Origin: Burkholderiaceae bacterium
Lineage (GTDB): Bacteria; Pseudomonadota; Gammaproteobacteria; Burkholderiales; Burkholderiaceae_C
Assembly: GCA_023268425.1 (NCBI GenBank)
Contig: JALRFN010000192.1
Span: 1-8,705, forward strand
Direction of reading: 5' to 3'
Length of the DNA stretch: 8,705 nt
In this document: positions 1 through 6,499 of the stretch, piece by piece
How positions within the stretch are numbered: position 1 is the stretch's first letter
How the letters are laid out: every line of letters begins with the position of its first letter
The notes under the pieces: model-generated
Told to the model about the DNA's origin: nothing
The model's input: only the letters and a program-made list of their open reading frames with translations
Databases searched by the model: none
Made by a program: the position numbers and the translations under genes

Positions 1-425
1 CGTTGGACGTTCCGGTGATCGCGGCGGGCGGCATCGGCACCGCCGACGATGTGCAACAGGCCATGGCGCTCGGCGCTGAGGCCGTTCAAGTGGGCACGGC
101 CTTTTTGTGTTGCGACGAGGCCAAGACCGGGGCACTGCATCGCGCCCGCCTGATGGACTTGGACGCCCCCACGGCGCTGACCAATCTGTTCTCCGGCGGC
201 TTGGCGCGTGGGCTGTTCAACCGCTTGATCCGCGAGCAAGGCCCTGTGTCGCCGCATGCGCCGCCATTTCCGCTGGCTTCAGCCGACTTGGCCCCGCTGC
301 GCGCCGCAGCCGAAGCTCAAGGCTTGGATGACTTCACCCCACTGTGGTCGGGCACCAATCGCCGTGGCTGCATCGCCGCCCCGGCGGCAGAAGTGGTGGC
401 CCGCTTGATGGCCACCACGGCGTGA
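1..425 (+). CDS. Nitronate monooxygenase (2-nitropropane dioxygenase family), C-terminal part, cut by the window edge
   Basis: The reading frame is open from the first bases and ends at TGA 423-425, leaving about 140 C-terminal residues. The visible part starts inside the TIM barrel. VIAAGGIG followed by a helix and then AVQVGTAFL is the paired phosphate-binding segment that holds FMN in this family. It is followed by the family-type stretch FSGGLARGLFNRLI and a C-terminal helical region. Enzymes of this family oxidise alkyl nitronates such as propionate-3-nitronate with FMN and O2, in the cytoplasm. The TTG at position 3 is not a real start, because the conserved barrel must extend upstream; the N-terminal half lies outside the window. 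The gene converges with the hydrolase gene, whose stop lies about 46 bases downstream. Some relatives are enoyl reductases or other FMN barrel enzymes, so the substrate is not certain. Confidence 0.88.
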   Translation, partial: LDVPVIAAGGIGTADDVQQAMALGAEAVQVGTAFLCCDEAKTGALHRARLMDLDAPTALTNLFSGGLARGLFNRLIREQGPVSPHAPPFPLASADLAPLRAAAEAQGLDDFTPLWSGTNRRGCIAAPAAEVVARLMATTA

Positions 426-427
426 AT

Positions 428-452
428 TGGTGCGAAGACCAGCTGCGCACCA
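428..452. terminator. Weak hairpin between convergent genes, possible terminator
   Basis: TGGTGCG (428-434) and CGCACCA (446-452) are exact inverted repeats with an 11-base loop. They lie between the stop of the nitronate monooxygenase gene and that of the convergent hydrolase gene. There is no T-tract on either side, so this is not a classical intrinsic terminator. It may slow or end transcription from either direction, but position is the main argument. Confidence 0.3.
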
Positions 453-471
453 CACGCAAGGCGAGCACGCC

Positions 472-1353
472 TCATTCGCTCAAAAACGCCAACAAGTCTT
501 CGATGCCTTGCTGGGTCACTGCACGATCTGACCGCGCATAAACCTTGCACCCCTTGCCCTTGCAAGCAATGCGCTCATACCAATCTTGGTTGCGGGATTG
601 GTCCCAGGCGTGCGTGGCTTTGGGGTAGACCTTGTAACTGAACATGTGCCGGTCGACGCTTTCGGGCAAAGCGGACACAAATTGTTCGCAGGTAGACGCG
701 TCGTTGTCGTCGTAATCGTCCTGGCCCGCGACAAAGAAGCGCACCTGCTTGGCGCTCCAGAGCTCAAATAAATCACCTGGCAGCAGCGGGTTGCTCAGTT
801 TAGGCGGCAGACGACCCTGCATCGATGCCAGCAAGGTCCAACACACCGGGTAAAGCGGCGCCGCTTTCACAAAACCAAAACGCCCTTCGTTGTAGCGTTG
901 TTTGGCCCATTCAGTGGAAGCATAAATCGCCAACCAACTGCCGTACGACAGGCCCAACACCGACACGCGCTGCGGGTCAACACCCATTTCGTCCACCGCG
1001 TAACGCAAGGCACCAAACGCTTGACCCAAGTGGTCAAGCGAGTTGCGCATTTGGCGCAAATCGAACATGCGCGGTGCGATGGTTACATAACCTTGCGCGG
1101 TCAGCGCTTCAGCATATTGCCGAGTGGTGCCCATGCGCCAGCCCCCCGCGTGATGCAACAACACCACCGCAGGCGCCCCTTTCGTCTGCTCAGGCGCATC
1201 CACTTCAGCTTCCACTTGTGCCGTATGGCCTTGGGCATCGACGTAGTCGAAGGACACCACCTCGCTGGCTGTCGCCATCGCGCACAGTGCGCCGGCCCAA
1301 ATCAAGACCACCGCACGTGCCAAGGCCTTGAGGTGCTTGTATGTGTTTTGCAT
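472..1353 (-). CDS. Secreted alpha/beta hydrolase, dienelactone hydrolase-like
   Basis: Protein of 293 residues. Residues 1-29 look like a Sec signal peptide: basic start (Lys7, Lys9, Arg13), hydrophobic core about 14-26, cleavage probably after Ala27-Thr28-Ala29. The mature part is an alpha/beta hydrolase. VVLLHHAGG (63-71) is the oxyanion-side strand and loop, GLSYG (134-138) is the nucleophile elbow with Ser136, Asp212 or Asp213 in VAGQDDYDD is the likely acid, and His248 in KATHAWD is the likely base. Four cysteines in the mature part (171, 222, 264, 269) fit disulfides in the periplasm. Dienelactone hydrolases normally use Cys as nucleophile, so Ser here points to an esterase or lipase-like relative of unknown substrate. 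The ATG at 1353 is chosen because AGGAGAG lies six bases upstream and the signal peptide begins there; an in-frame GTG at 1536 adds 61 unconvincing residues. The gene is probably transcribed alone. Confidence 0.85.
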   Translation of the reverse strand: MQNTYKHLKALARAVVLIWAGALCAMATASEVVSFDYVDAQGHTAQVEAEVDAPEQTKGAPAVVLLHHAGGWRMGTTRQYAEALTAQGYVTIAPRMFDLRQMRNSLDHLGQAFGALRYAVDEMGVDPQRVSVLGLSYGSWLAIYASTEWAKQRYNEGRFGFVKAAPLYPVCWTLLASMQGRLPPKLSNPLLPGDLFELWSAKQVRFFVAGQDDYDDNDASTCEQFVSALPESVDRHMFSYKVYPKATHAWDQSRNQDWYERIACKGKGCKVYARSDRAVTQQGIEDLLAFLSE

Positions 1354-1357
1354 GAAT

Positions 1358-1364
1358 CTCTCCT
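1358..1364 (-). promoter_or_regulatory. Ribosome binding site of the secreted hydrolase (decides the start)
   Basis: AGGAGAG on the minus strand, about four to six bases before the ATG at 1353. It selects this start over the in-frame GTG at 1536, which would overlap the stop codon of the upstream transporter gene. Confidence 0.75.
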
Positions 1365-1375
1365 GTTGGCGCCCC

Positions 1376-1402
1376 ATCAATATCGATATAAATATTAAAT
1401 GC
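1376..1402 (-). promoter_or_regulatory. AT-rich patch upstream of the hydrolase, candidate promoter/operator
   Basis: A sharply AT-rich run in otherwise GC-rich DNA, holding the perfect palindrome ATATCGATAT (1380-1389) and AATATT (1391-1396), 23-50 bases upstream of the hydrolase ATG. On the minus strand TTGTGC lies just upstream, and TATCGA follows it after about 16 bases, a poor match to a sigma-70 promoter. The rest of the gap 1354-1532 shows no gene. Position and composition suggest the hydrolase promoter, possibly with an operator; no regulator is recognised. Confidence 0.35.
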
Positions 1403-1532
1403 AAGCACAATCGAGCGCGATCACCAGCAAGACCCAGCCATGTTGAGCCAAGACGACCGTTGAAGGTGTGCACTGTCAAAAGCCCATGCCCGGCAAGGAG
1501 ACGCTCAGCACGCACGCGCATGCCCAACGCCC

Positions 1533-2396
1533 TCACCGGCGCGGAATCAAGCCCAATACCAAGGCCGTACCGACCAAGACAATCGCGCCGCCGATGACGA
1601 TTTGCAAAGTGATGGCCTCACCCAAGTAAAAGGCCCCTGAGACCAGCGCCACCACTGGGCTCAAAAAGGTCACCGACATGGTGGGCACGGTGCCGATGCT
1701 GCGCAGCAAGCGGAAGTACAGCAACATGCCCCCGGCCGAGCTGGCACAGCCCAGGAACACCAGCTCGGTCCACGCGCGAGTGCTGGGCGCGGTTTCGGGC
1801 CACTGCATCAAGGCCAGCGGCAAGACCGCCAGCATCGCCACCAGGGTGTTGGCAGCGGTGACCACCACGGGGTCGACGTCACGCAAGCGCAAACGCGTGT
1901 AGTTGGCGGCAAAGGCCCACAACAGCGAAACAATCAACATCAGGCCGACGGCGATCAAGCCGCCATCGGCCATTGAGGCATTGCCCCAAACCAGCACCAC
2001 CACGCCCGCAAAGCCAATCGCCAGTCCCACGCCACGCAAAAAGCTCATGCGCTCGCCGACCCAAAAGGTCGCCACGATGGCCCCGAACAAAGGCGCGGTG
2101 GCGTTCAAGATCGCCAACAAGCCCGCGCCCAAGTACTGCGCGCAATAGCCAATGATCAAAAACGGCGCCGCGGTGAAGGCCAGACCCAGCAAGGCAAAGC
2201 GGTGTTTGTGCTGCCAAAGCGCCGGCAAACCACCGCGCATGAGCATCACCGGCACCAGCAAGCACGAGGCAATCGCAAAACGCAAAGCGACCAAGGGCAA
2301 GGGCCCAAATTCGGGCACCGCCGCACGGGTGAACAGGTAAGCCGAGCCCCACAAGATGGAGAGCAACAACAATTCGGGGATGGCGCGTAAGGACAT
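1533..2396 (-). CDS. EamA/DMT-superfamily transporter (RhaT/YdcZ-type permease)
   Basis: Protein of 287 residues, almost entirely hydrophobic, consistent with ten membrane helices in two EamA repeats. Repeat 1 begins LLSILWGSAYLFTRAA (11-26) and ends with NATAPLFGAIVATFWVGER (98-116). Repeat 2 starts near 143 and ends with LSPVVALVSGAFYLGE (245-260) and a final helix to about 283. The NATxPLF...GE and LSPV...LGE segments are typical of the family's repeat ends. Members are inner-membrane carriers that export amino acids, metabolites or drugs; nothing here fixes the substrate. The ATG at 2396 is chosen because the family N-terminus starts directly there, although no strong ribosome binding site is visible; an upstream in-frame start at 2480 adds 28 residues without family character. 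The hydrolase gene follows after 179 bases, too far to assume co-transcription. Confidence 0.9.
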   Translation of the reverse strand: MSLRAIPELLLLSILWGSAYLFTRAAVPEFGPLPLVALRFAIASCLLVPVMLMRGGLPALWQHKHRFALLGLAFTAAPFLIIGYCAQYLGAGLLAILNATAPLFGAIVATFWVGERMSFLRGVGLAIGFAGVVVLVWGNASMADGGLIAVGLMLIVSLLWAFAANYTRLRLRDVDPVVVTAANTLVAMLAVLPLALMQWPETAPSTRAWTELVFLGCASSAGGMLLYFRLLRSIGTVPTMSVTFLSPVVALVSGAFYLGEAITLQIVIGGAIVLVGTALVLGLIPRR

Positions 2397-2430
2397 GTCA
2401 AAACAATAACGGCTGAGGCGCTGCGGCGGC

Positions 2431-2590
2431 TTACAAGCGTGGGCCCAACTGGCGCACGGGCGACAGTTCACCGCCGCCACCCATCACGGCCCACTGACCA
2501 AGTGTCGGCTGGTGACGCCCGAGCAAGCCGCTTAGCCGTTTGCGCCTTGACCTCGGGGCCTTCCACATGGCCTTCGGGAACGGCCTCAGG
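2431..2590 (-). pseudogene. Possible frameshifted gene remnant between the ligase and transporter genes
   Basis: The 189-base gap 2397-2585 has no intact gene, but the minus strand shows two consecutive stretches that read like protein in different frames. From 2590 one frame reads PEAVPEGHVEGPEVKAQT and on to AKRL. A second frame, one base apart, continues from about 2545 as KRLSGLLGRHQPTLGQWAVM and ends GGGGELSPVRQLGPRL at TAA 2433-2431. Joined near 2520-2545 they would form one C-terminal tail of about 55 residues. The third codon positions are GC-rich in both parts, as in real genes here. I do not recognise the family. It could be a decayed gene or a sequencing error, or chance open frames in GC-rich DNA. 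An ATG at 2568 could also start a 45-residue protein in the second frame, but no ribosome binding site was noted for it. Confidence 0.25.
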
Positions 2591-4148
2591 CCACCCCCTT
2601 GCCCTGCCCTTGCCAGTGCGGCGCGCGCAACACGTTTTTCAAGACCTTGCCCGCAGCAGACAGCGGCAAGGCCTCGACGATCTCCATGCTGCGAGGGCAC
2701 TTGTAGCCCGCGATGTGTTGGTGGCAGTGCGCGGCAATCGCCTCCAGCGTCACCGTTTGCCCCGCTGCCGGCACGATGACGGCGTGCACACGCTCACCCC
2801 AACGCGCATCAGGCACACCGATGATGGCGCACTGCGAGACCTCGTGCAGTTGCGTGACCACGCTTTCTACCTCTGCCGAGTACACGTTTTCGCCGCCGCT
2901 GACGACCATGTCTTTGATGCGATCCACCACATAAAGAAAGCCGTCTTCGTCGAAATAGCCGGCATCGCCAGTGTGCATCCAACCGCCGCGCAGCGCCTCG
3001 GCGGTGAGTTCAGGCAAGTTCCAGTAACCCATCATCACCATCGGCCCGCGCGCGCAAATCTCGCCCACTTGTCCAACCTGCAACTCGCGGTCCTGCTCAT
3101 CCACGACCCGCACTTCAGCGATCAGCATCGGTCGCCCCGCCGAACGCAGGCGCTGTGCGCGCTTGGGGTTGGGCAAGTGTTCTTCGGGTGTCAACATGGT
3201 GATGGTTGGTGACAACTCGGTCATGCCGTAGGCTTGGCTGAACTGCACCTGCGGGAAAGCGGTCATGGCCCGCTCCAGCAGCGTCGGGTCGATGGCTGCG
3301 GCGCCATAGGTGATGGAGCGCATGCTGCTGGTGTCGCGGCGCGCAAAGTCCGGGTGGTCGATGACGCGGCGGATCATGGTGGGGACCAAAAACATGTCGG
3401 TGATGCCGCAGGCCTCAATGGCCTCAAGCACCGCGCCTTCGTCAAAGCCCGGCAGAAACACCTGCTGCGCTTGTTGACGCAGCATGCGCAACGAGGTGCC
3501 CAAGGCCGCGATGTGAAACAGCGGTGCAACCATCAGCGCCCGGCCGTGCATGGGCCGAGGCGACATGGCGATGGACCCCAAGGTGGCGACGTACAAATTG
3601 GCGTGCGACAACATCACGCCCTTGCTCTTGCCTGTCGTGCCGCCGGTGTACATGATCATCGCCAAATCGCCATCCCTGCCCCCATGATCCTGGGCAGGCG
3701 CGTGGGTAGCCCACAACTCACGCAGGCTCAACATGCCCTCTGGCGTCACACCCGAGCCGCAATAAATCAAGGTTTGCAAAGAGGTGCTGACGCCGCGCAG
3801 CGCTTGCGCCGTGGCCACGAAGGGCTCGTCGACCAACAAGATGCGGGTCTGGGAGTCGTCCAAGGCATAGGCGATTTCGGCCACAGACCAGCGCACGTTG
3901 ACGGGGTTGATGACCCCTCCCGCCCACCAAGTCGCCCACATGAACAAGGGGTACAACAAGCCGTTGGGCGCCAACATGCCGACGCGGTCGCCCGCTTGCA
4001 GGCCGTGCGCATGCAGGGCCGCTGCCAAGCGCGCCGAACGTTCGTGCAAGTCGCCATAGGTCCACACCTCAGCGCCTTGGCGCAAGGCCGGACGTTGGGC
4101 AGCCTCGCGCACACACTTGCGCAACATCTGGGTCAAAGCCATGTTCAT
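2586..4148 (-). CDS. AMP-forming acyl-CoA ligase (FadD-like)
   Basis: Protein of 520 residues, usual for class I adenylate-forming CoA ligases. It converts a carboxylic acid, ATP and CoA to acyl-CoA, AMP and PPi in the cytoplasm. Visible core motifs are the P-loop YTGGTTGKSKG (167-177), YGMTE (307-311) which contacts AMP, TGD (393-395) with the Asp that binds the ribose, the hinge DRIKDM (409-414), SGGENVYS (417-424), and the catalytic lysine Lys501 in SAAGKVLKN. WATWWAGGVINPVN (71-84) is the usual N-terminal domain strand and helix. The start at 4148 has GAGGG seven bases upstream; a second ATG two codons later is equally possible. It follows the acyl-CoA dehydrogenase gene by 14 bases, so the two are surely one operon that activates and then dehydrogenates the same acid. 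Medium- or long-chain or branched aliphatic acids are more likely substrates than aromatic ones, but this is inference. Confidence 0.93.
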   Translation of the reverse strand: MNMALTQMLRKCVREAAQRPALRQGAEVWTYGDLHERSARLAAALHAHGLQAGDRVGMLAPNGLLYPLFMWATWWAGGVINPVNVRWSVAEIAYALDDSQTRILLVDEPFVATAQALRGVSTSLQTLIYCGSGVTPEGMLSLRELWATHAPAQDHGGRDGDLAMIMYTGGTTGKSKGVMLSHANLYVATLGSIAMSPRPMHGRALMVAPLFHIAALGTSLRMLRQQAQQVFLPGFDEGAVLEAIEACGITDMFLVPTMIRRVIDHPDFARRDTSSMRSITYGAAAIDPTLLERAMTAFPQVQFSQAYGMTELSPTITMLTPEEHLPNPKRAQRLRSAGRPMLIAEVRVVDEQDRELQVGQVGEICARGPMVMMGYWNLPELTAEALRGGWMHTGDAGYFDEDGFLYVVDRIKDMVVSGGENVYSAEVESVVTQLHEVSQCAIIGVPDARWGERVHAVIVPAAGQTVTLEAIAAHCHQHIAGYKCPRSMEIVEALPLSAAGKVLKNVLRAPHWQGQGKGVA

Positions 4149-4162
4149 GGTTTGCCCTCGTC

Positions 4163-5326
4163 TCAGCGCGCTGCGGCCATCAAGCCCATCTTGCGGGCGA
4201 TGACCATCAACATGACCTCGTCGGCGCCGCCCGCGATCGACGCCACCCGGTAGTCGCGAAACGCCCGGCCCGCGCGGTTGTGCCAGGTGTAGCCCATGCC
4301 GCCTTGAAACTGCACACACCAATCGGCAATCTCGCGGCCCAGGCGGCTGGCCTTGAGCTTGGCCATGGAGGCCAGCTCCACCACATCTTCACCGGCCAGA
4401 TAGGCCTCAGCAGCCTGATACACCAGTGCGCGTGTCGCCGCCCACTCGGCCTTCAACTCGGCCAGCTTGTACTGAATGACTTGGTTGTTCAGCAGCGCTT
4501 GCCCAAAGGCTTGGCGCTGCTTGAGGTATTCGACGGTGTCGTCAATCAACTCAATGGCTGCAATGCGCCGCGCGGCGCCGTCCAAGCGCTCCTCTTGGAA
4601 CTGTTGCATTTGGTAGATGAAGCCCATGCCCTCTTCGCCAATGCGGTTGCGCACGGGCACCCGCACGTCGTCAAAAAACACCTGCCCGGTCTCCGAAGAC
4701 CACATGCCCATCTTTTTGATCTTTTGCACCGTGATGCCCGGGCGCAGTTTGCCGTGCTCGCGCAGCGGCACGATGATCAGCGACTTGTTCTTGTGCACCG
4801 ACCCGCTGGAGGTGTTGGCCAACACACAGGCCCAGTCCGCAACCGGCGAATTGGTGATCCACATCTTGGTGCCGTTGATCACGTAGTCGTCGCCATCGCG
4901 CCGGGCCGTGGTGTGCACCGAAGCCACGTCCGAGCCCGCACCGGGTTCGGACACGGCGATGCTGGCCACCATGTCACCCGCAATCGCGGGCGCCAAAAAC
5001 TCGTGGCGCAAAGCGTCAGAGCCGTACTGTGCCAGCGCTGGGGTGGCCATGTTGGCCTGCGCCCCAATGCTCATGCCCACGCCTCCGGCGTGACAATGAC
5101 CGAAGCCCTCGGCCACCGCCAACGCATAGGAAAAGTCCAGCCCCATGCCCCCAAAAGCCTCTGGCTTGTTGACCCCAAAAAAGCCCTGCTGACCGATCTT
5201 CTTGAACAACTCGTGTGCGGGAAAGCCCTCGGCATCCTCCCACTCGTCAACGTAGGGGTTGATCTCGGCGTCGACGAATCGGCGCACAGCTTCACGCATT
5301 TGCAAGTGCTCGGGTGTGTACAGCAT
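4163..5326 (-). CDS. Acyl-CoA dehydrogenase, long-chain/isovaleryl/citronellyl-CoA type
   Basis: Protein of 387 residues, the normal length. It makes the alpha,beta double bond in an acyl-CoA using FAD and passes electrons to electron-transferring flavoprotein. The N-terminal helical domain (1-115) contains EAFGGMGLDFSYALAVAE (56-73). The FAD/substrate signature AVSEPGAGSDV is at 124-134, MWITNS at 155-160, and the C-terminal domain has QRQAFGQ (270-276) and QFQGGMGY (339-346). The usual C-terminal catalytic Glu of medium-chain enzymes (YEG) is replaced by Gly366 in AGGADEVML. Instead Glu245-Glu246 in QEERL fits the base position of the long-chain and isovaleryl enzymes. N-terminal wording also recalls AtuD-type citronellyl-CoA dehydrogenases, so terpenoid or branched acids are possible. 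The ATG at 5326 has GGAGA upstream and matches the family start; the frame stays open to 5545 but that part is not family-like. First gene of an operon with the ligase. Confidence 0.93.
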   Translation of the reverse strand: MLYTPEHLQMREAVRRFVDAEINPYVDEWEDAEGFPAHELFKKIGQQGFFGVNKPEAFGGMGLDFSYALAVAEGFGHCHAGGVGMSIGAQANMATPALAQYGSDALRHEFLAPAIAGDMVASIAVSEPGAGSDVASVHTTARRDGDDYVINGTKMWITNSPVADWACVLANTSSGSVHKNKSLIIVPLREHGKLRPGITVQKIKKMGMWSSETGQVFFDDVRVPVRNRIGEEGMGFIYQMQQFQEERLDGAARRIAAIELIDDTVEYLKQRQAFGQALLNNQVIQYKLAELKAEWAATRALVYQAAEAYLAGEDVVELASMAKLKASRLGREIADWCVQFQGGMGYTWHNRAGRAFRDYRVASIAGGADEVMLMVIARKMGLMAAAR

Positions 5327-5462
5327 CTGAGAGTCTCCATTTGTTGTTGTCTTGACGCGCATTTTTGAATCAAGTGCCACCCCCCACTGTCGCGCGCAAC
5401 ACTGCCTGCGGCAGCAAAGCTTGGTTTGATGCCACCTACAGAAACACCAGCACAGCAACACC
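5327..5462. promoter_or_regulatory. Divergent intergenic region between the dehydrogenase/ligase operon and the oxidoreductase gene
   Basis: The 136 bases must carry promoters for both directions. Two small symmetric elements are visible. One is CTTGA (5351-5355) with TCAAG (5370-5374), the right arm being part of TTGAATCAA (5365-5373). The other is CTGCC/GGCAG around TGC (5402-5414). TTGACG at 5353 is a good -35 hexamer for the plus strand, but no -10 hexamer sits at the right distance. No convincing sigma-70 pair is found for the minus strand. The elements could be operators for a shared regulator, but no regulator gene is in the window. Confidence 0.4.
5334..5338 (-). promoter_or_regulatory. 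Ribosome binding site of the acyl-CoA dehydrogenase (decides the start)
   Basis: GGAGA on the minus strand, seven bases before the ATG at 5326. It supports this start over the upstream in-frame starts that reach into the divergent gene. Confidence 0.65.
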
Positions 5463-6455
5463 ATGAACACCCCACCCACCATGCAAGCCCTGCGCGTGCA
5501 CCACTTTGATGGACCAGATGCTTGGCGCTTGGAAAGCGTCGCCACCCCTGCACTGGCAGCCGATCAACTGCTGGTGCGCGTGCTGGCCAGTGGCATTTCC
5601 TTTGTCGACCTGTTGTTGGCGCGTGGTGGCTACCAAGTCAAGCCAGACCTGCCCATGACACCGGGGACCGAGTTCTGTGGCCAGATCGCCGAGGTGGGTG
5701 CTGCAGTGGCTGGCGATTGGCACCGGGGTCAAATCGTCGCGGGCACTGCGTTTGGTGGCACTTGGGCTGAGTACGTCTTGGCCTCCCCCCAAGCGGTGGT
5801 GGCGTTGCCCGAATACAGCGAGCCCGCGCTGGCCTCAGATTTGGGCATCACCGGGGCCACTGCCGTGCACGCGCTGGAAGGTCGTGCACGTGTTCAGCCC
5901 GGTGAAACCGTGTTGGTCTTGGGGGCCGCCGGGGGTGTGGGCCTGGCCTGCATCCAAGTGGCCAAAGCCTCGGGCGCTCGCGTGATCGCCTCGGCCAGCA
6001 GCGCAGACAAACGCGCCTTGTGCGCGCGCACGGGGGCAGACGCAACCATCGACAGCCGCGACGCGCACTGGCGCGAGACCCTGCGCACGCTCGCCCCTCA
6101 AGGCGTGGATGTGGTGGTGGACACCGTCGGCGGTCACATGAGCGAACTGGCGTTTCGCTCACTGGCGTGGAACGGCCGCCACCTGGTGATTGGCTTTGCC
6201 GCGGGCGACATCCCTGCCCTGAAAACCAACTTGGCCTTGCTCAAAGGCGCCAGCTTGATGGGCGTGGACATCCGCCAATTCCCTTTGAAAGAGCCGCAAG
6301 CCGCGCAGGCCAACTTGCAACGCACTGGGGCGCTGTTTGCCCAGGGGCAGTTGCGCCCCCATGTGGCGGCCAGCGTGGCTTTTCAGGACTGGCGCCAAGC
6401 CATCGCATTGGCCCAAGACCCGCAAACCGTGGGCAAAGTCGTCATGCATTGGTGA
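5463..6455 (+). CDS. NADPH:quinone oxidoreductase-like, zinc-free MDR family
   Basis: Protein of 330 residues, typical for the quinone reductase/enoyl reductase branch of the medium-chain dehydrogenases. The GroES-like domain (about 1-120) contains LLVRVLASGISFVDLLLARGG (start 36) and PGTEFCGQIAEVG (67-79). The Rossmann domain has LVLGAAGGVGLACIQVAK (151-168), in which AAGGVG binds NADPH, followed by ASASSADKRALCARTGAD. VDVVVDTVGG (215-224) and the C-terminal VGKVVMHW are also typical. The cysteine and histidine ligands of catalytic and structural zinc in alcohol dehydrogenases are absent. Family members reduce quinones or enoyl-CoA/enone double bonds with NADPH. The ATG at 5463 is used though no clear ribosome binding site precedes it; Met7 (5481) is an alternative. 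It is divergent from the dehydrogenase/ligase operon, so reduction of an unsaturated intermediate of that pathway is possible but unproved. A 14-base tandem duplication covers the stop codon. Confidence 0.9.
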   Translation: MNTPPTMQALRVHHFDGPDAWRLESVATPALAADQLLVRVLASGISFVDLLLARGGYQVKPDLPMTPGTEFCGQIAEVGAAVAGDWHRGQIVAGTAFGGTWAEYVLASPQAVVALPEYSEPALASDLGITGATAVHALEGRARVQPGETVLVLGAAGGVGLACIQVAKASGARVIASASSADKRALCARTGADATIDSRDAHWRETLRTLAPQGVDVVVDTVGGHMSELAFRSLAWNGRHLVIGFAAGDIPALKTNLALLKGASLMGVDIRQFPLKEPQAAQANLQRTGALFAQGQLRPHVAASVAFQDWRQAIALAQDPQTVGKVVMHW

Positions 6456-6469
6456 TCATGCATGGGTGA
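6442..6469. repeat. 14-bp tandem duplication across a stop codon
   Basis: TCATGCATTGGTGA (6442-6455) is followed at once by TCATGCATGGGTGA (6456-6469), 13 of 14 bases identical. The first copy encodes the last residues and TGA stop of the oxidoreductase. The second lies in the short gap before the convergent RidA gene and, because 14 is not a multiple of three, its TGA is out of frame. Each copy carries the palindrome ATGCAT. Confidence 0.85.
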
Positions 6470-6499
6470 GGCGGCACCTCGGCTGGGGCTTGAGCAGGC

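Noticed and set aside
1354..1536. An N-terminal extension of the hydrolase to an in-frame GTG at 1536, overlapping the transporter stop
   Set aside because: The shorter start has a strong AGGAGAG and a textbook signal peptide directly after it. The extension would bury the signal peptide inside the protein.
2548..2591. Repeated GGCC-containing inverted repeats after the left ligase stop, as a terminator
   Set aside because: Stems are only four or five pairs, overlap each other and have no T-tract; they look like chance in GC-rich DNA.
3234..5368. Two long plus-strand open frames (3234-4253 and 4280-5368) opposite the ligase and dehydrogenase genes
   Set aside because: Their translations have no family motifs, while the minus strand carries complete ligase and dehydrogenase signatures over the same bases.
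5353..5381. TTGACG as the -35 element of a plus-strand sigma-70 promoter
   Set aside because: The bases 16-18 positions further on (GTGCCACC) do not resemble a -10 hexamer.
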